The notes under the pieces were generated by a model. That model was given only the letters and a program-made list of their open reading frames with translations. It ran no database searches and was not told the origin of the DNA. Made by a program: the position numbers and the translations under genes. Positions 16,181 to 23,020 of a DNA stretch of 64,000 nucleotides are shown here, piece by piece. This DNA comes from Streptomyces fumanus (GTDB lineage Bacteria > Actinomycetota > Actinomycetes > Streptomycetales > Streptomycetaceae): contig NZ_BNBI01000008.1 in NCBI RefSeq assembly GCF_014655295.1, forward strand, positions 124,001 to 188,000. The letters run 5' to 3'. Each line of letters begins with the position of its first letter. Within the stretch, counting starts at the first letter, position 1.

Positions 16181-18724
16181 ATGGGACGCGGCAAGCTACG
16201 GATCTACCTCGGCGCGGCACCGGGCGTCGGCAAGACGTACGCGATGCTGTCCGAGGCGCACCGCAGGGTGGAGCGCGGCACCGACTGCGTGGTGGCGTTC
16301 GTGGAGCACCACGGCCGGCCCCGCACCGAGGTGATGCTGCGCGGCCTGGAGGAGGTGCCGCGCAGGGAGATCGAGTACCGCGGGGCCCGCTTCACGGAGA
16401 TGGACGTGGACGCCGTACTGGCCCGGCGCCCCCGCGTGGCCCTGGTCGACGAACTGGCGCACACCAACGTCCCCGGCACCCGCAACGCCAAGCGCTGGCA
16501 GGACGTCGAGGAACTGCTGGCCGCCGGGATCGACGTGGTCTCCACCGTCAACATCCAGCACCTGGAGTCGCTGGGCGACGTGGTGGAGTCCATCACCGGC
16601 GTACGGCAGCAGGAGACCGTGCCGGACGAGGTGGTGCGGCGCGCGGACCAGGTCGAGCTGGTCGACATGTCGCCCGAGGCGCTGCGCCGCCGCATGGCGC
16701 ACGGCAACATCTACCGGCCCGACAAGGTCGACGCGGCCCTGTCGAACTACTTCCGCCCCGGCAACCTCACCGCGCTGCGCGAGCTGGCCCTGCTCTGGGT
16801 CGCGGACCGGGTCGACGCGTACCTGAAGCAGTACCGCAGCGATCACCGGGTCTCCCGGATCTGGGGCTCGCGGGAGCGGATCGTGGTCGGCCTCACCGGC
16901 GGCCCCGAGGGCCGGACGCTGATCCGGCGGGCCGCGCGGCTGGCCGAGAAGGGCGCCGGCGGCGAGGTCCTGGCCGTCTACATCGCCCGCAGCGACGGCC
17001 TGACCGCCGCCTCCCCGAAGGAACTGGCCCTCCAGCGCACCCTGGTCGAGGACCTCGGCGGCACCTTCCACCACGTCGTCGGCGACGACATACCGGCCGC
17101 CCTGCTCGACTTCGCACGCGGGGTGAACGCCACCCAGATCGTCCTCGGCTCCTCCCGCCGCAAGACCTGGCAGTACGTCTTCGGCCCCGGCGTCGGCGCC
17201 ACCGTGGCCCGCGAGTCCGGACCCGACCTCGACGTGCACATCGTCACCCACGAGGAGGTCGCCAAGGGGCGCGGACTGCCCGTCGCCCGGGGCGCGCGGC
17301 TCGGCCGGTCCCGGATCGTGTGGGGATGGACCGCGGGCCTCGGCGGCCCGGTGCTGCTGACCCTGGTGCTCAGCGGCGTCCACCTCGGACTCGCCAACGA
17401 CGTGCTGCTCTACCTCGCGCTGACCGTGGCCGCGGCCCTGCTCGGCGGGCTCTACCCGGCCCTGGCCTCGGCCGCCGTCGGATCGCTGCTGCTCAACTGG
17501 TTCTTCACCCCGCCGGTCAGCCGGATCACCATCTCCGACCCCAAGAACATCCTCGCCCTGGCGATCTTCGTGGGCGTCGCCGTCTCCGTGGCCTCCGTCG
17601 TGGACCTCGCCGCCCGGCGCACCCACCAGGCGGCCCGGCTGCGCGCCGAGTCGGAGATCCTCTCCTTCCTCGCGGGCAGCGTGCTGCGCGGCGACACCAG
17701 CCTGGAGGCGCTGCTGGAACGGGTCCGCGAGACCTTCGCCATGGAATCGGCCGCCCTCCTCGAACGGGAGAACGACGTGGCCCCCTGGACCTGCGCCGGC
17801 CGGGCCGGCTCCGGACCGCCCGTGGACCGGCCCGAGGACGCCGATGTGGACATGCCGGTCGGCGACCACATGGCGCTCGCGCTGACCGGCCGGGTGCTGC
17901 CCGCCGAGGACCGCCGGGTGCTCGCCGCCTTCGCCGCCCAGGCGGCCGTCGTACTGGACCGGCGGCGGCTGCGCGAGGAGGCCGAGCGGGCCCGCGCGCT
18001 CGCCGAGGGCAACCGCATCCGCACCGCTCTGCTCGCCGCCGTCAGCCACGACCTGCGCACCCCGCTGGCCGGCATCAAGGCGGCGGTCTCCAGCCTGCGC
18101 TCCGACGACGTGGCCTGGTCGGAGGAGGACCAGGCCGAGTTGCTGGAGGGCATCGAGGAGGGCGCCGACCGCCTCGACCACCTGGTGGGCAACCTGCTCG
18201 ACATGTCCCGGCTGCAGACCGGCACGGTCACCCCGCTGATCCGCGAGATCGACGTCGACGAGGTGGTGCCGATGGCGCTCGGCGGCGTCCCCGAGGCCGC
18301 GGTCGACCTGGACATCCCCGAGTCGCTGCCCATGGTCGCCGTCGACCCCGGCCTGCTGGAGCGGTCGGTGGCCAACCTGGTGGAGAACGCCGTCAAGTAC
18401 AGCCCGCCCGGCGCCCGCGTCCTGGTCGCCGCCAGCGCCCTCGGCGACCGGGTCGAGATCCGGGTCGTCGACGGGGGGCCGGGCGTGCCGGACGAGGGGA
18501 AGGAACGTATCTTCGAGCCCTTCCAGCGGTACGGCGACGCCCCGCGCGGCGCCGGGGTGGGGCTCGGCCTCGCCGTGGCCCGGGGGTTCGCGGAGGCGAT
18601 GGGCGGCACCCTCGCCGCCGAGGACACCCCCGGCGGCGGCCTCACCATGGTCCTCACCGTCCGCGCGGCCGGGCGCCCGTCCCGGCCCGCCGCCCCGTCA
18701 GCAGAAAGGCAGGCTGCCCGATGA
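16181..18724 (+). CDS. kdpD: KdpD, potassium-responsive sensor histidine kinase
   Basis: 847 residues with full KdpD architecture. The N-terminal KdpD domain (1-210) has Walker A GAAPGVGKT at 11-19 and VDELAHTNVPGTRNAKRWQDVEE as two short blocks. A universal-stress-protein domain follows (about 225-360), then closely spaced membrane helices (about 385-490), a GAF-like linker, HisKA with His623 in AAVSHDLRTPLA, and an ATPase ending with GVGLGLAVARGFAEAMGG. KdpD phosphorylates KdpE when potassium is limiting or ionic strength shifts, inducing the KdpFABC pump. No kdpFABC genes lie in this window. It overlaps kdpE by four bases (ATGA). Confidence 0.95.
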   Translation: MGRGKLRIYLGAAPGVGKTYAMLSEAHRRVERGTDCVVAFVEHHGRPRTEVMLRGLEEVPRREIEYRGARFTEMDVDAVLARRPRVALVDELAHTNVPGTRNAKRWQDVEELLAAGIDVVSTVNIQHLESLGDVVESITGVRQQETVPDEVVRRADQVELVDMSPEALRRRMAHGNIYRPDKVDAALSNYFRPGNLTALRELALLWVADRVDAYLKQYRSDHRVSRIWGSRERIVVGLTGGPEGRTLIRRAARLAEKGAGGEVLAVYIARSDGLTAASPKELALQRTLVEDLGGTFHHVVGDDIPAALLDFARGVNATQIVLGSSRRKTWQYVFGPGVGATVARESGPDLDVHIVTHEEVAKGRGLPVARGARLGRSRIVWGWTAGLGGPVLLTLVLSGVHLGLANDVLLYLALTVAAALLGGLYPALASAAVGSLLLNWFFTPPVSRITISDPKNILALAIFVGVAVSVASVVDLAARRTHQAARLRAESEILSFLAGSVLRGDTSLEALLERVRETFAMESAALLERENDVAPWTCAGRAGSGPPVDRPEDADVDMPVGDHMALALTGRVLPAEDRRVLAAFAAQAAVVLDRRRLREEAERARALAEGNRIRTALLAAVSHDLRTPLAGIKAAVSSLRSDDVAWSEEDQAELLEGIEEGADRLDHLVGNLLDMSRLQTGTVTPLIREIDVDEVVPMALGGVPEAAVDLDIPESLPMVAVDPGLLERSVANLVENAVKYSPPGARVLVAASALGDRVEIRVVDGGPGVPDEGKERIFEPFQRYGDAPRGAGVGLGLAVARGFAEAMGGTLAAEDTPGGGLTMVLTVRAAGRPSRPAAPSAERQAAR

Positions 18725-19404
18725 CCCGGGTGCTCGTGATCGACGACGAGCCGCAGATCGTGCGGGCCCTCGTGATCAACCTCAAGGCGCGCCACTACGA
18801 GGTCGACTCCGCGCACGACGGCGCCACCGCCCTGCACCTGGCCGCCGCCCGCCACCCCGACGTGATCGTCCTCGACCTGGGCCTGCCCGACATGGACGGC
18901 GTCGAGGTGATCAAGGGGCTGCGCGGCTGGACCCGGGTGCCGATCCTGGTGCTCTCCGCCCGGCACTCCTCCGACGAGAAGGTCGAGGCGCTGGACGCGG
19001 GCGCCGACGACTACGTCACCAAGCCCTTCGGCATGGACGAACTGCTCGCCCGGCTGCGGGCCGCCGTCCGCCGCGCCGAACCGGTCCCCGGCGGGGAGGG
19101 CGAGGTGATCGTCGAGACCGCGGGGTTCACCGTCGACCTGGCCGCCAAGAAGGTCCGCCGGGACGGCCGGGACGTCCGGCTCACCCCCACCGAGTGGCAT
19201 CTGCTGGAGGTGCTGGTCCGCAATACCGGCCGCCTGGTCGGCCAGAAGCAGTTGCTCCAGGAGGTGTGGGGGCCGTCGTACGGGACGGAGACGAACTACC
19301 TGCGGGTCTACATGGCCCAGTTGCGCCGCAAGCTGGAGGCGGACCCCTCGCACCCCCGGCACTTCATCACGGAGCCGGGCATGGGCTACCGGTTCGAGAA
19401 GTGA
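18721..19404 (+). CDS. kdpE: KdpE, OmpR-family response regulator
   Basis: 227 residues from the ATG overlapping the kdpD stop. The receiver domain carries acidic residues at 8-9, phospho-acceptor Asp52 in VIVLDLGLPD, Ser in VLSAR and Lys in YVTKPFG. The winged-helix domain includes LTPTEWHLLEVLVRN and ends HFITEPGMGYRFEK, the standard KdpE tail. As partner of KdpD it should activate the kdp pump operon, encoded elsewhere in this genome. The four-base overlap implies translational coupling. An OB-fold gene follows 98 bases later, probably from its own promoter. Confidence 0.95.
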   Translation: MTRVLVIDDEPQIVRALVINLKARHYEVDSAHDGATALHLAAARHPDVIVLDLGLPDMDGVEVIKGLRGWTRVPILVLSARHSSDEKVEALDAGADDYVTKPFGMDELLARLRAAVRRAEPVPGGEGEVIVETAGFTVDLAAKKVRRDGRDVRLTPTEWHLLEVLVRNTGRLVGQKQLLQEVWGPSYGTETNYLRVYMAQLRRKLEADPSHPRHFITEPGMGYRFEK

Positions 19405-19502
19405 GCGGTCCTGTTCGGTACTCCGGCCTTCCGGTCTTTCGGTTCTCCGGTCACCCGGGCAGGGCCCGCATGGCTGTCGGCGCGTCCCGGTACGCTTCAG
19501 AT

Positions 19503-19901
19503 ATGAGTGCTGTTCCTCGTTCCGGCAAGCCGGTGGGCCGGTTCCGGCGCATGTTCGACCGGCTCTCCTCCTCGCAGGAGGACCTGGAGTCGGAGGAGCT
19601 GCGGGAAGACGCCGCGACCACCGGCTGCACACGCATCGGTGACTGCCAGGACCGCCAGATCGTGACGGTTACTGGTACCTTGCGCACGGTCACGCTGCGA
19701 CCACGCGCCGGAGTCCCGGCCCTGGAGGCCGAGCTGTTCGACGGCTCCGCCGCTTTGGACGTGGTGTGGTTGGGCAGGCGTTCCATCACGGGTATAGAAC
19801 CGGGGCGCAAGCTCATCGCATCGGGCCGGATCTCCCTGAGCCGGGGCCGCCGGGTGCTGTTCAACCCCAAGTACGAACTGCGACCCCTCGGACGGGAGTA
19901 G
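19503..19901 (+). CDS. OB-fold nucleic-acid-binding domain protein
   Basis: 132 residues from an ATG at 19503 (MSAVPRSGKPVGRFRRM). A charged N-terminal third with SSSQEDLESEELRED is followed by an OB-fold (about 48-132): GDCQDRQIVTVTGTLRTVTL, EAELFDGSAALDVVWLGRRSITGIEPG and ending LFNPKYELRPLG. The arrangement matches the RecG/aspartyl-tRNA-synthetase anticodon-type OB domain found alone in many actinobacteria. It should bind single-stranded nucleic acid, but no partner is known. The DUF3159 gene follows after three bases, so the two form an operon. Confidence 0.85.
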   Translation: MSAVPRSGKPVGRFRRMFDRLSSSQEDLESEELREDAATTGCTRIGDCQDRQIVTVTGTLRTVTLRPRAGVPALEAELFDGSAALDVVWLGRRSITGIEPGRKLIASGRISLSRGRRVLFNPKYELRPLGRE

Positions 19902-19904
19902 CCG

Positions 19905-20678
19905 GTGACGTCCCTCGACAAGCCGACCGAAGACACGGAAGCGGACGCCAGGGCGGTGACGGAGGCCGCCCTCTTCGAAGCCTTCGGCGGCGTGCGGGGC
20001 ATGATCGAGACGGTCCTGCCGGGTCTCCTCTTCGTCACGATCTTCACGATCAACAACGACCTCCACCTGTCGGCGATCGCCGCGCTGGCGGTCTCGCTGG
20101 TGCTGGTCGTGGTCCGCCTGGTGATGAAGGACACCGTCAAGCACGCCTTCAGCGGCGTCTTCGGGGTCGCCTTCGGCGTGGTCTTCGCGATGATGACCGA
20201 CAACGCCAAGAACTTCTATCTCCCGGGCATGCTCTACACCCTCGGCCTGGGGCTGGCGTACATCGTCACCACGCTGGCCGGGGTGCCGCTGATCGGGCTG
20301 ATCCTCGGCCCGGTCTTCAAGGAGAACCTCTCCTGGCGGACCCGCAATCCCGGCCGCAAGAAGGCGTACGCCAAGGCCAGTTACGCCTGGGGCCTGATCC
20401 TGCTCGCCAAGTGCGCGATCCTGTTCCCGCTGTACTGGTGGGCGGACACCGCGTCCCTCGGCTGGGTCCTGGTCGCCCTGAAGATCCCGCCGTTCCTGCT
20501 CGCGGTCTGGCTGACCTGGGTCTTCCTGGCGAAGGCGCCCGCGCCGATCGACGTCTTCGCGGAGATGGAGGCGGCGGAGCGGGCGGAGAAGGCAGCGGCG
20601 GAGGCCGCGGAGGGGGAGCCGGCGGGCCCGGCGGAACCGGCCGGGGAACCCCGGCCCGCCCGGCACCGGAAGGCTTGA
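19905..20678 (+). CDS. DUF3159 family integral membrane protein
   Basis: 257 residues from a GTG three bases after the OB-fold gene. Membrane helices lie roughly at 35-52 (VLPGLLFVTIFTINND), 57-72, 80-98, 108-128, 160-185 and 190-210. The C-terminal 45 residues are Ala/Glu-rich and basic. The segment AFGGVRGMIETVLPGLLF is typical of DUF3159, an actinobacterial family of unknown function usually next to this OB-fold protein. The constant pairing suggests a joint role, but nothing indicates which. Confidence 0.88.
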   Translation: MTSLDKPTEDTEADARAVTEAALFEAFGGVRGMIETVLPGLLFVTIFTINNDLHLSAIAALAVSLVLVVVRLVMKDTVKHAFSGVFGVAFGVVFAMMTDNAKNFYLPGMLYTLGLGLAYIVTTLAGVPLIGLILGPVFKENLSWRTRNPGRKKAYAKASYAWGLILLAKCAILFPLYWWADTASLGWVLVALKIPPFLLAVWLTWVFLAKAPAPIDVFAEMEAAERAEKAAAEAAEGEPAGPAEPAGEPRPARHRKA

Positions 20679-21056
20679 GGCGGGGCGAACGGGCCCGGCC
20701 CGAGCCTTGATACGGGGGGCGGCGGGGCCGGGGTGGAGGCTTGGCCGCCTGTTGCTGTGAACCTTGAGGCGGGGGCGGCGGGACTGGGCCGGGATGCCCG
20801 GGCCGCCCGCCACCGCAAGCTCTGAGCCGGTGTGGCCCCCGGGGCCCGAGGTCCGGAGCCGGTGTGGCCCCCGGAGCCCGGAGCCCTGAGCCGGTGTGGC
20901 CCCCGGAGTCCGGAGCCGGTGTGGTCCCGGGGGCCCGAGGCCCGGAGCCCGGAGCCGGTGAGGCCCCCGGAGTCCGGAGCCGGTGTGGCCTCCGGAGCCC
21001 GGGGCCCGGAGCCGGTGTGGCCCCCCGGGGGACGGCGTCCCCGGGGGCCCGCGCGG
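20679..21056. repeat. GC-rich degenerate tandem repeat in a 378-base gene-free stretch
   Basis: Seven copies of AGCCGGTGTGG start at 20825, 20857, 20889, 20914, 20953 (GTGAGG variant), 20978 and 21010. The distances are 32, 32, 25, 39, 25 and 32, all equal to 25 plus a multiple of seven, because CCGGAGC/CCGGAGT heptamers are added or lost between copies. The rest of the stretch (20679-20824) has looser GGCGGGG and CCTTGAGGCGGGG repetition and no gene. Confidence 0.75.
21022..21047 (-). terminator. GC-rich hairpin after the trkA pair
   Basis: Arms CCCCCGGGGGAC (21022-21033) and GTCCCCGGGGG (21037-21047) pair with one bulged base around a GGC loop, ten bases beyond the minus-strand stop at 21057. 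It is positioned to end the trkA-like operon. Confidence 0.6.
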
Positions 21057-21734
21057 TCAGCCGTCGGCGCTGACGCGCCGCGCCGACAGCAGGTCCTCCA
21101 GTTGCTCCTCGCGGGCCTGCGCCGCCACGAACAGCAGCTCGTCGCCCGGCTCCAGCGAGTCCTCCGGGGACGGCGCCATCACCCGCGTACCGCGGATGAT
21201 CGTGACCAGCGAGGTGTCCTCCGGCCACTCCACGTCGCCGACCTGGGTGCCGGCCAGCGCGGACTCCTCGGGCAGCGTCAGTTCCACCAGGTTGGCGTCG
21301 CCGTGGCTGAAGCGCAGCAGCCGTACCAGGTCGCCGACGCTCACCGCCTCCTCGACCAGGGCCGACATCAGACGCGGGGTGGAGACGGCGACGTCGACGC
21401 CCCACGCCTCGTTGAACAGCCACTCGTTCTTGGGGTTGTTCACCCGGGCGACGACGCGCGGAACGCCGTACTCCGTCTTCGCCAGCAGGGAGACGACCAG
21501 GTTCACCTTGTCGTCGCCGGTCGCGGCGATGACGACGTTGCAGCGCTGGAGGGCGGCCTCGTCCAGGGACGTGATCTCGCAGGCGTCGGCGAGCAGCCAC
21601 TCCGCCATCGGGACGCGCTCGACCGAGATCGCGGTCGGCGCCTTGTCGATGAGCAGGACCTCGTGGCCGTTCTCCAGCAACTCGCCGGCGATCGAGCGGC
21701 CGACCGCGCCGGCTCCGGCAATGGCGACCCTCAT
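21057..21734 (-). CDS. TrkA-family RCK protein (potassium channel/transporter regulator), second of pair
   Basis: 225 residues. An N-terminal RCK/TrkA-N Rossmann fold has VAIAGAGAVGRSIAGELL and the acidic end of strand two, LIDKAP. VIAATGDDKVNLVVSLLAK and VARVNNPKNEWLF are typical of the family. A TrkA-C domain (about 135-225) follows: LVELTLPEESALAGTQVGDVEWP. Such proteins gate potassium transporters by binding NAD(H), ATP or, through TrkA-C, cyclic di-AMP. The start ATG overlaps the stop of the upstream paralogue by one base (TGATG). No TrkH-type channel subunit is nearby; the closest potassium transporter is the divergent KimA-like gene. Confidence 0.9.
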   Translation of the reverse strand: MRVAIAGAGAVGRSIAGELLENGHEVLLIDKAPTAISVERVPMAEWLLADACEITSLDEAALQRCNVVIAATGDDKVNLVVSLLAKTEYGVPRVVARVNNPKNEWLFNEAWGVDVAVSTPRLMSALVEEAVSVGDLVRLLRFSHGDANLVELTLPEESALAGTQVGDVEWPEDTSLVTIIRGTRVMAPSPEDSLEPGDELLFVAAQAREEQLEDLLSARRVSADG

Positions 21735-22405
21735 CAGTGACCGCCCTCCTCTTCGGGACCCTTGGCGAACGCCGCCTCGACCTTGTCGACCTCGTCGGTG
21801 CGCATCATCACGTGCACCAGGTCGCCCTCCTGCAACACCGTCTGGGAGCTGGGCAGGATCGCCTCCCCGAGCCGGGTGAGGAACGCCACGCGCACGCCGG
21901 TCTCGTCCTGGAGCCGGCTGACCTTGTGGCCGACCCAGGAGGCGGCCGTGTGCACCTCGGCCAACTGGACGCCGCCGGTGGGGTCCCGCCACAGCGGTTC
22001 GGCGCCCGAGGGCAGCAGGCGGCGCAGCATCTGGTCGGCCGTCCAGCGGACGGTCGCGACGGTGGGGATGCCCAGGCGCTGGTAGACCTCGGCGCGGCGG
22101 GGGTCGTAGATGCGGGCGGCGACGTGCTCGACGGCGAACATCTCGCGGGCCACCCGGGCGGCGATGATGTTGGAGTTGTCCCCGCTGGAGACGGCGGCGA
22201 AGGCGCCGGCCTCCTCGATGCCCGCCTCGCGCAGCGTGTCCTGGTCGAAGCCGACACCGGTGACCCTGCGACCGCCGAACGAGGAGCCCAGGCGGCGGAA
22301 GGCGGTGGGGTCCTGGTCGATCACGGCGACCGTGTGCCCCTGCTGTTCCAGGCTCTGGGCGAGAGCGGAGCCCACTCGCCCGCAGCCCATGATGACAATG
22401 TGCAT
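21734..22405 (-). CDS. TrkA-family RCK protein, first of pair
   Basis: 223 residues, paralogous to the downstream gene. The Rossmann motif is IVIMGCGRVGSALAQSLEQQG with acidic VIDQDP. AAVSSGDNSNIIAARVARE and VAARIYDPRRAEVYQRLG give the typical RCK surface, and the TrkA-C domain covers about 140-215. Two linked RCK genes suggest a hetero-oligomeric gating ring. The 37-residue membrane-peptide gene lies about 290 bases upstream on the same strand. Confidence 0.9.
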   Translation of the reverse strand: MHIVIMGCGRVGSALAQSLEQQGHTVAVIDQDPTAFRRLGSSFGGRRVTGVGFDQDTLREAGIEEAGAFAAVSSGDNSNIIAARVAREMFAVEHVAARIYDPRRAEVYQRLGIPTVATVRWTADQMLRRLLPSGAEPLWRDPTGGVQLAEVHTAASWVGHKVSRLQDETGVRVAFLTRLGEAILPSSQTVLQEGDLVHVMMRTDEVDKVEAAFAKGPEEEGGH

Positions 22406-22566
22406 CGTGTCACACCGCGCTTCCTGCAGGCTCGGTGACCGTGGTGGCTGTCGTGCTCATGTCTCTCTTTCGGCTCGCCGGCGAAGGGTCGCGGCCAGGG
22501 TGCGGGCCGCCGGGGAACATCATGCCGGTGCCGGCCGGGCTTGACTCCTCCCGGGTGCCCGGACGC

Positions 22567-22624
22567 CCCGGGCGGACGCGTCACGGCCCCCGGACCTCCC
22601 GGGCGGACGCGTCACGGCCCCCGG
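22567..22624. repeat. Direct repeat, two 27-base copies
   Basis: The 27-base unit starting CCCGGGCGGACGCGTCACGG occurs at 22567-22593 and again at 22598-22624, perfect and at a 31-base period. It lies in the gene-free stretch 22406-22692 upstream of the trkA pair. The central ACGCGT is a palindrome. It could be a duplicated regulatory site or a simple slippage product. Confidence 0.6.
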
Positions 22625-22692
22625 CCCCACCGGCCCCCCGGGGAAACTCACCGCCCCCGGTTCTCCCCGCCCGGCCTCACCGGTCCCCGGTC

Positions 22693-22806
22693 TCACCCCC
22701 CGGTCGAGGACCGGCGGCGGCCGATGCTGCGGATGCTGGCAAGTGTCAGGAATCCGAGGCCGGCGAGCGCGGCGGCGGCGCCGATCAGCTCTGCGGGGGC
22801 GGGCAT
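22693..22806 (-). CDS. 37-residue single-span membrane peptide
   Basis: The peptide begins MPAPAELIGAAAALAG, has one hydrophobic helix (about residues 6-25) and a basic end (SIRSIGRRRSSTGG), so it should sit in the membrane with its C terminus inside. The ATG is preceded at five bases by a perfect AGGAGG, the strongest ribosome binding site in the neighbourhood. It is upstream of the trkA pair on the same strand and divergent from the KimA-like permease. Small single-span peptides accompany several potassium transporters (KdpF for example), so a subunit or stabiliser role is plausible but unproven. Confidence 0.65.
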   Translation of the reverse strand: MPAPAELIGAAAALAGLGFLTLASIRSIGRRRSSTGG

Positions 22807-23006
22807 GGAACCTCCTGAGGACGGCGAAGGACGGCGGAGGGCAGGAGCGGGGCGGGTTCCGGCGGGCGGCGGCCGGGTTTTGTCATATAGGCATGCCACC
22901 CGCGTCACCTGCGGAATCCGCAGCCGCGCGGCCCGCCGGATTCACCCGGAGGGCGGAGGGGAGCCGGAACGGGGGTGGCGGGTGGGCGGCCCCCCGTTCG
23001 AACGCT

Positions 23007-23012
23007 TACGAT
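23007..23012 (+). promoter_or_regulatory. Likely -10 box of a leaderless kimA-like transcript
   Basis: TACGAT matches the streptomycete -10 pattern TANNNT and ends eight bases before the GTG at 23021. No Shine-Dalgarno precedes that GTG, so transcription probably starts at or next to the start codon. No good -35 hexamer is visible. Confidence 0.45.
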
Positions 23013-23020
23013 CCTCTGTT

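Noticed and set aside
16196..18181. 661-residue frame antisense to kdpD
   Set aside because: Mirror frame of a high-GC gene; composition is Gly, Arg, Val, Asp and His without motifs.
22809..23020. Possible ydaO-type cyclic-di-AMP riboswitch before the kimA-like gene
   Set aside because: The conserved ydaO core is not recognisable, and the start looks leaderless, leaving no room for it.
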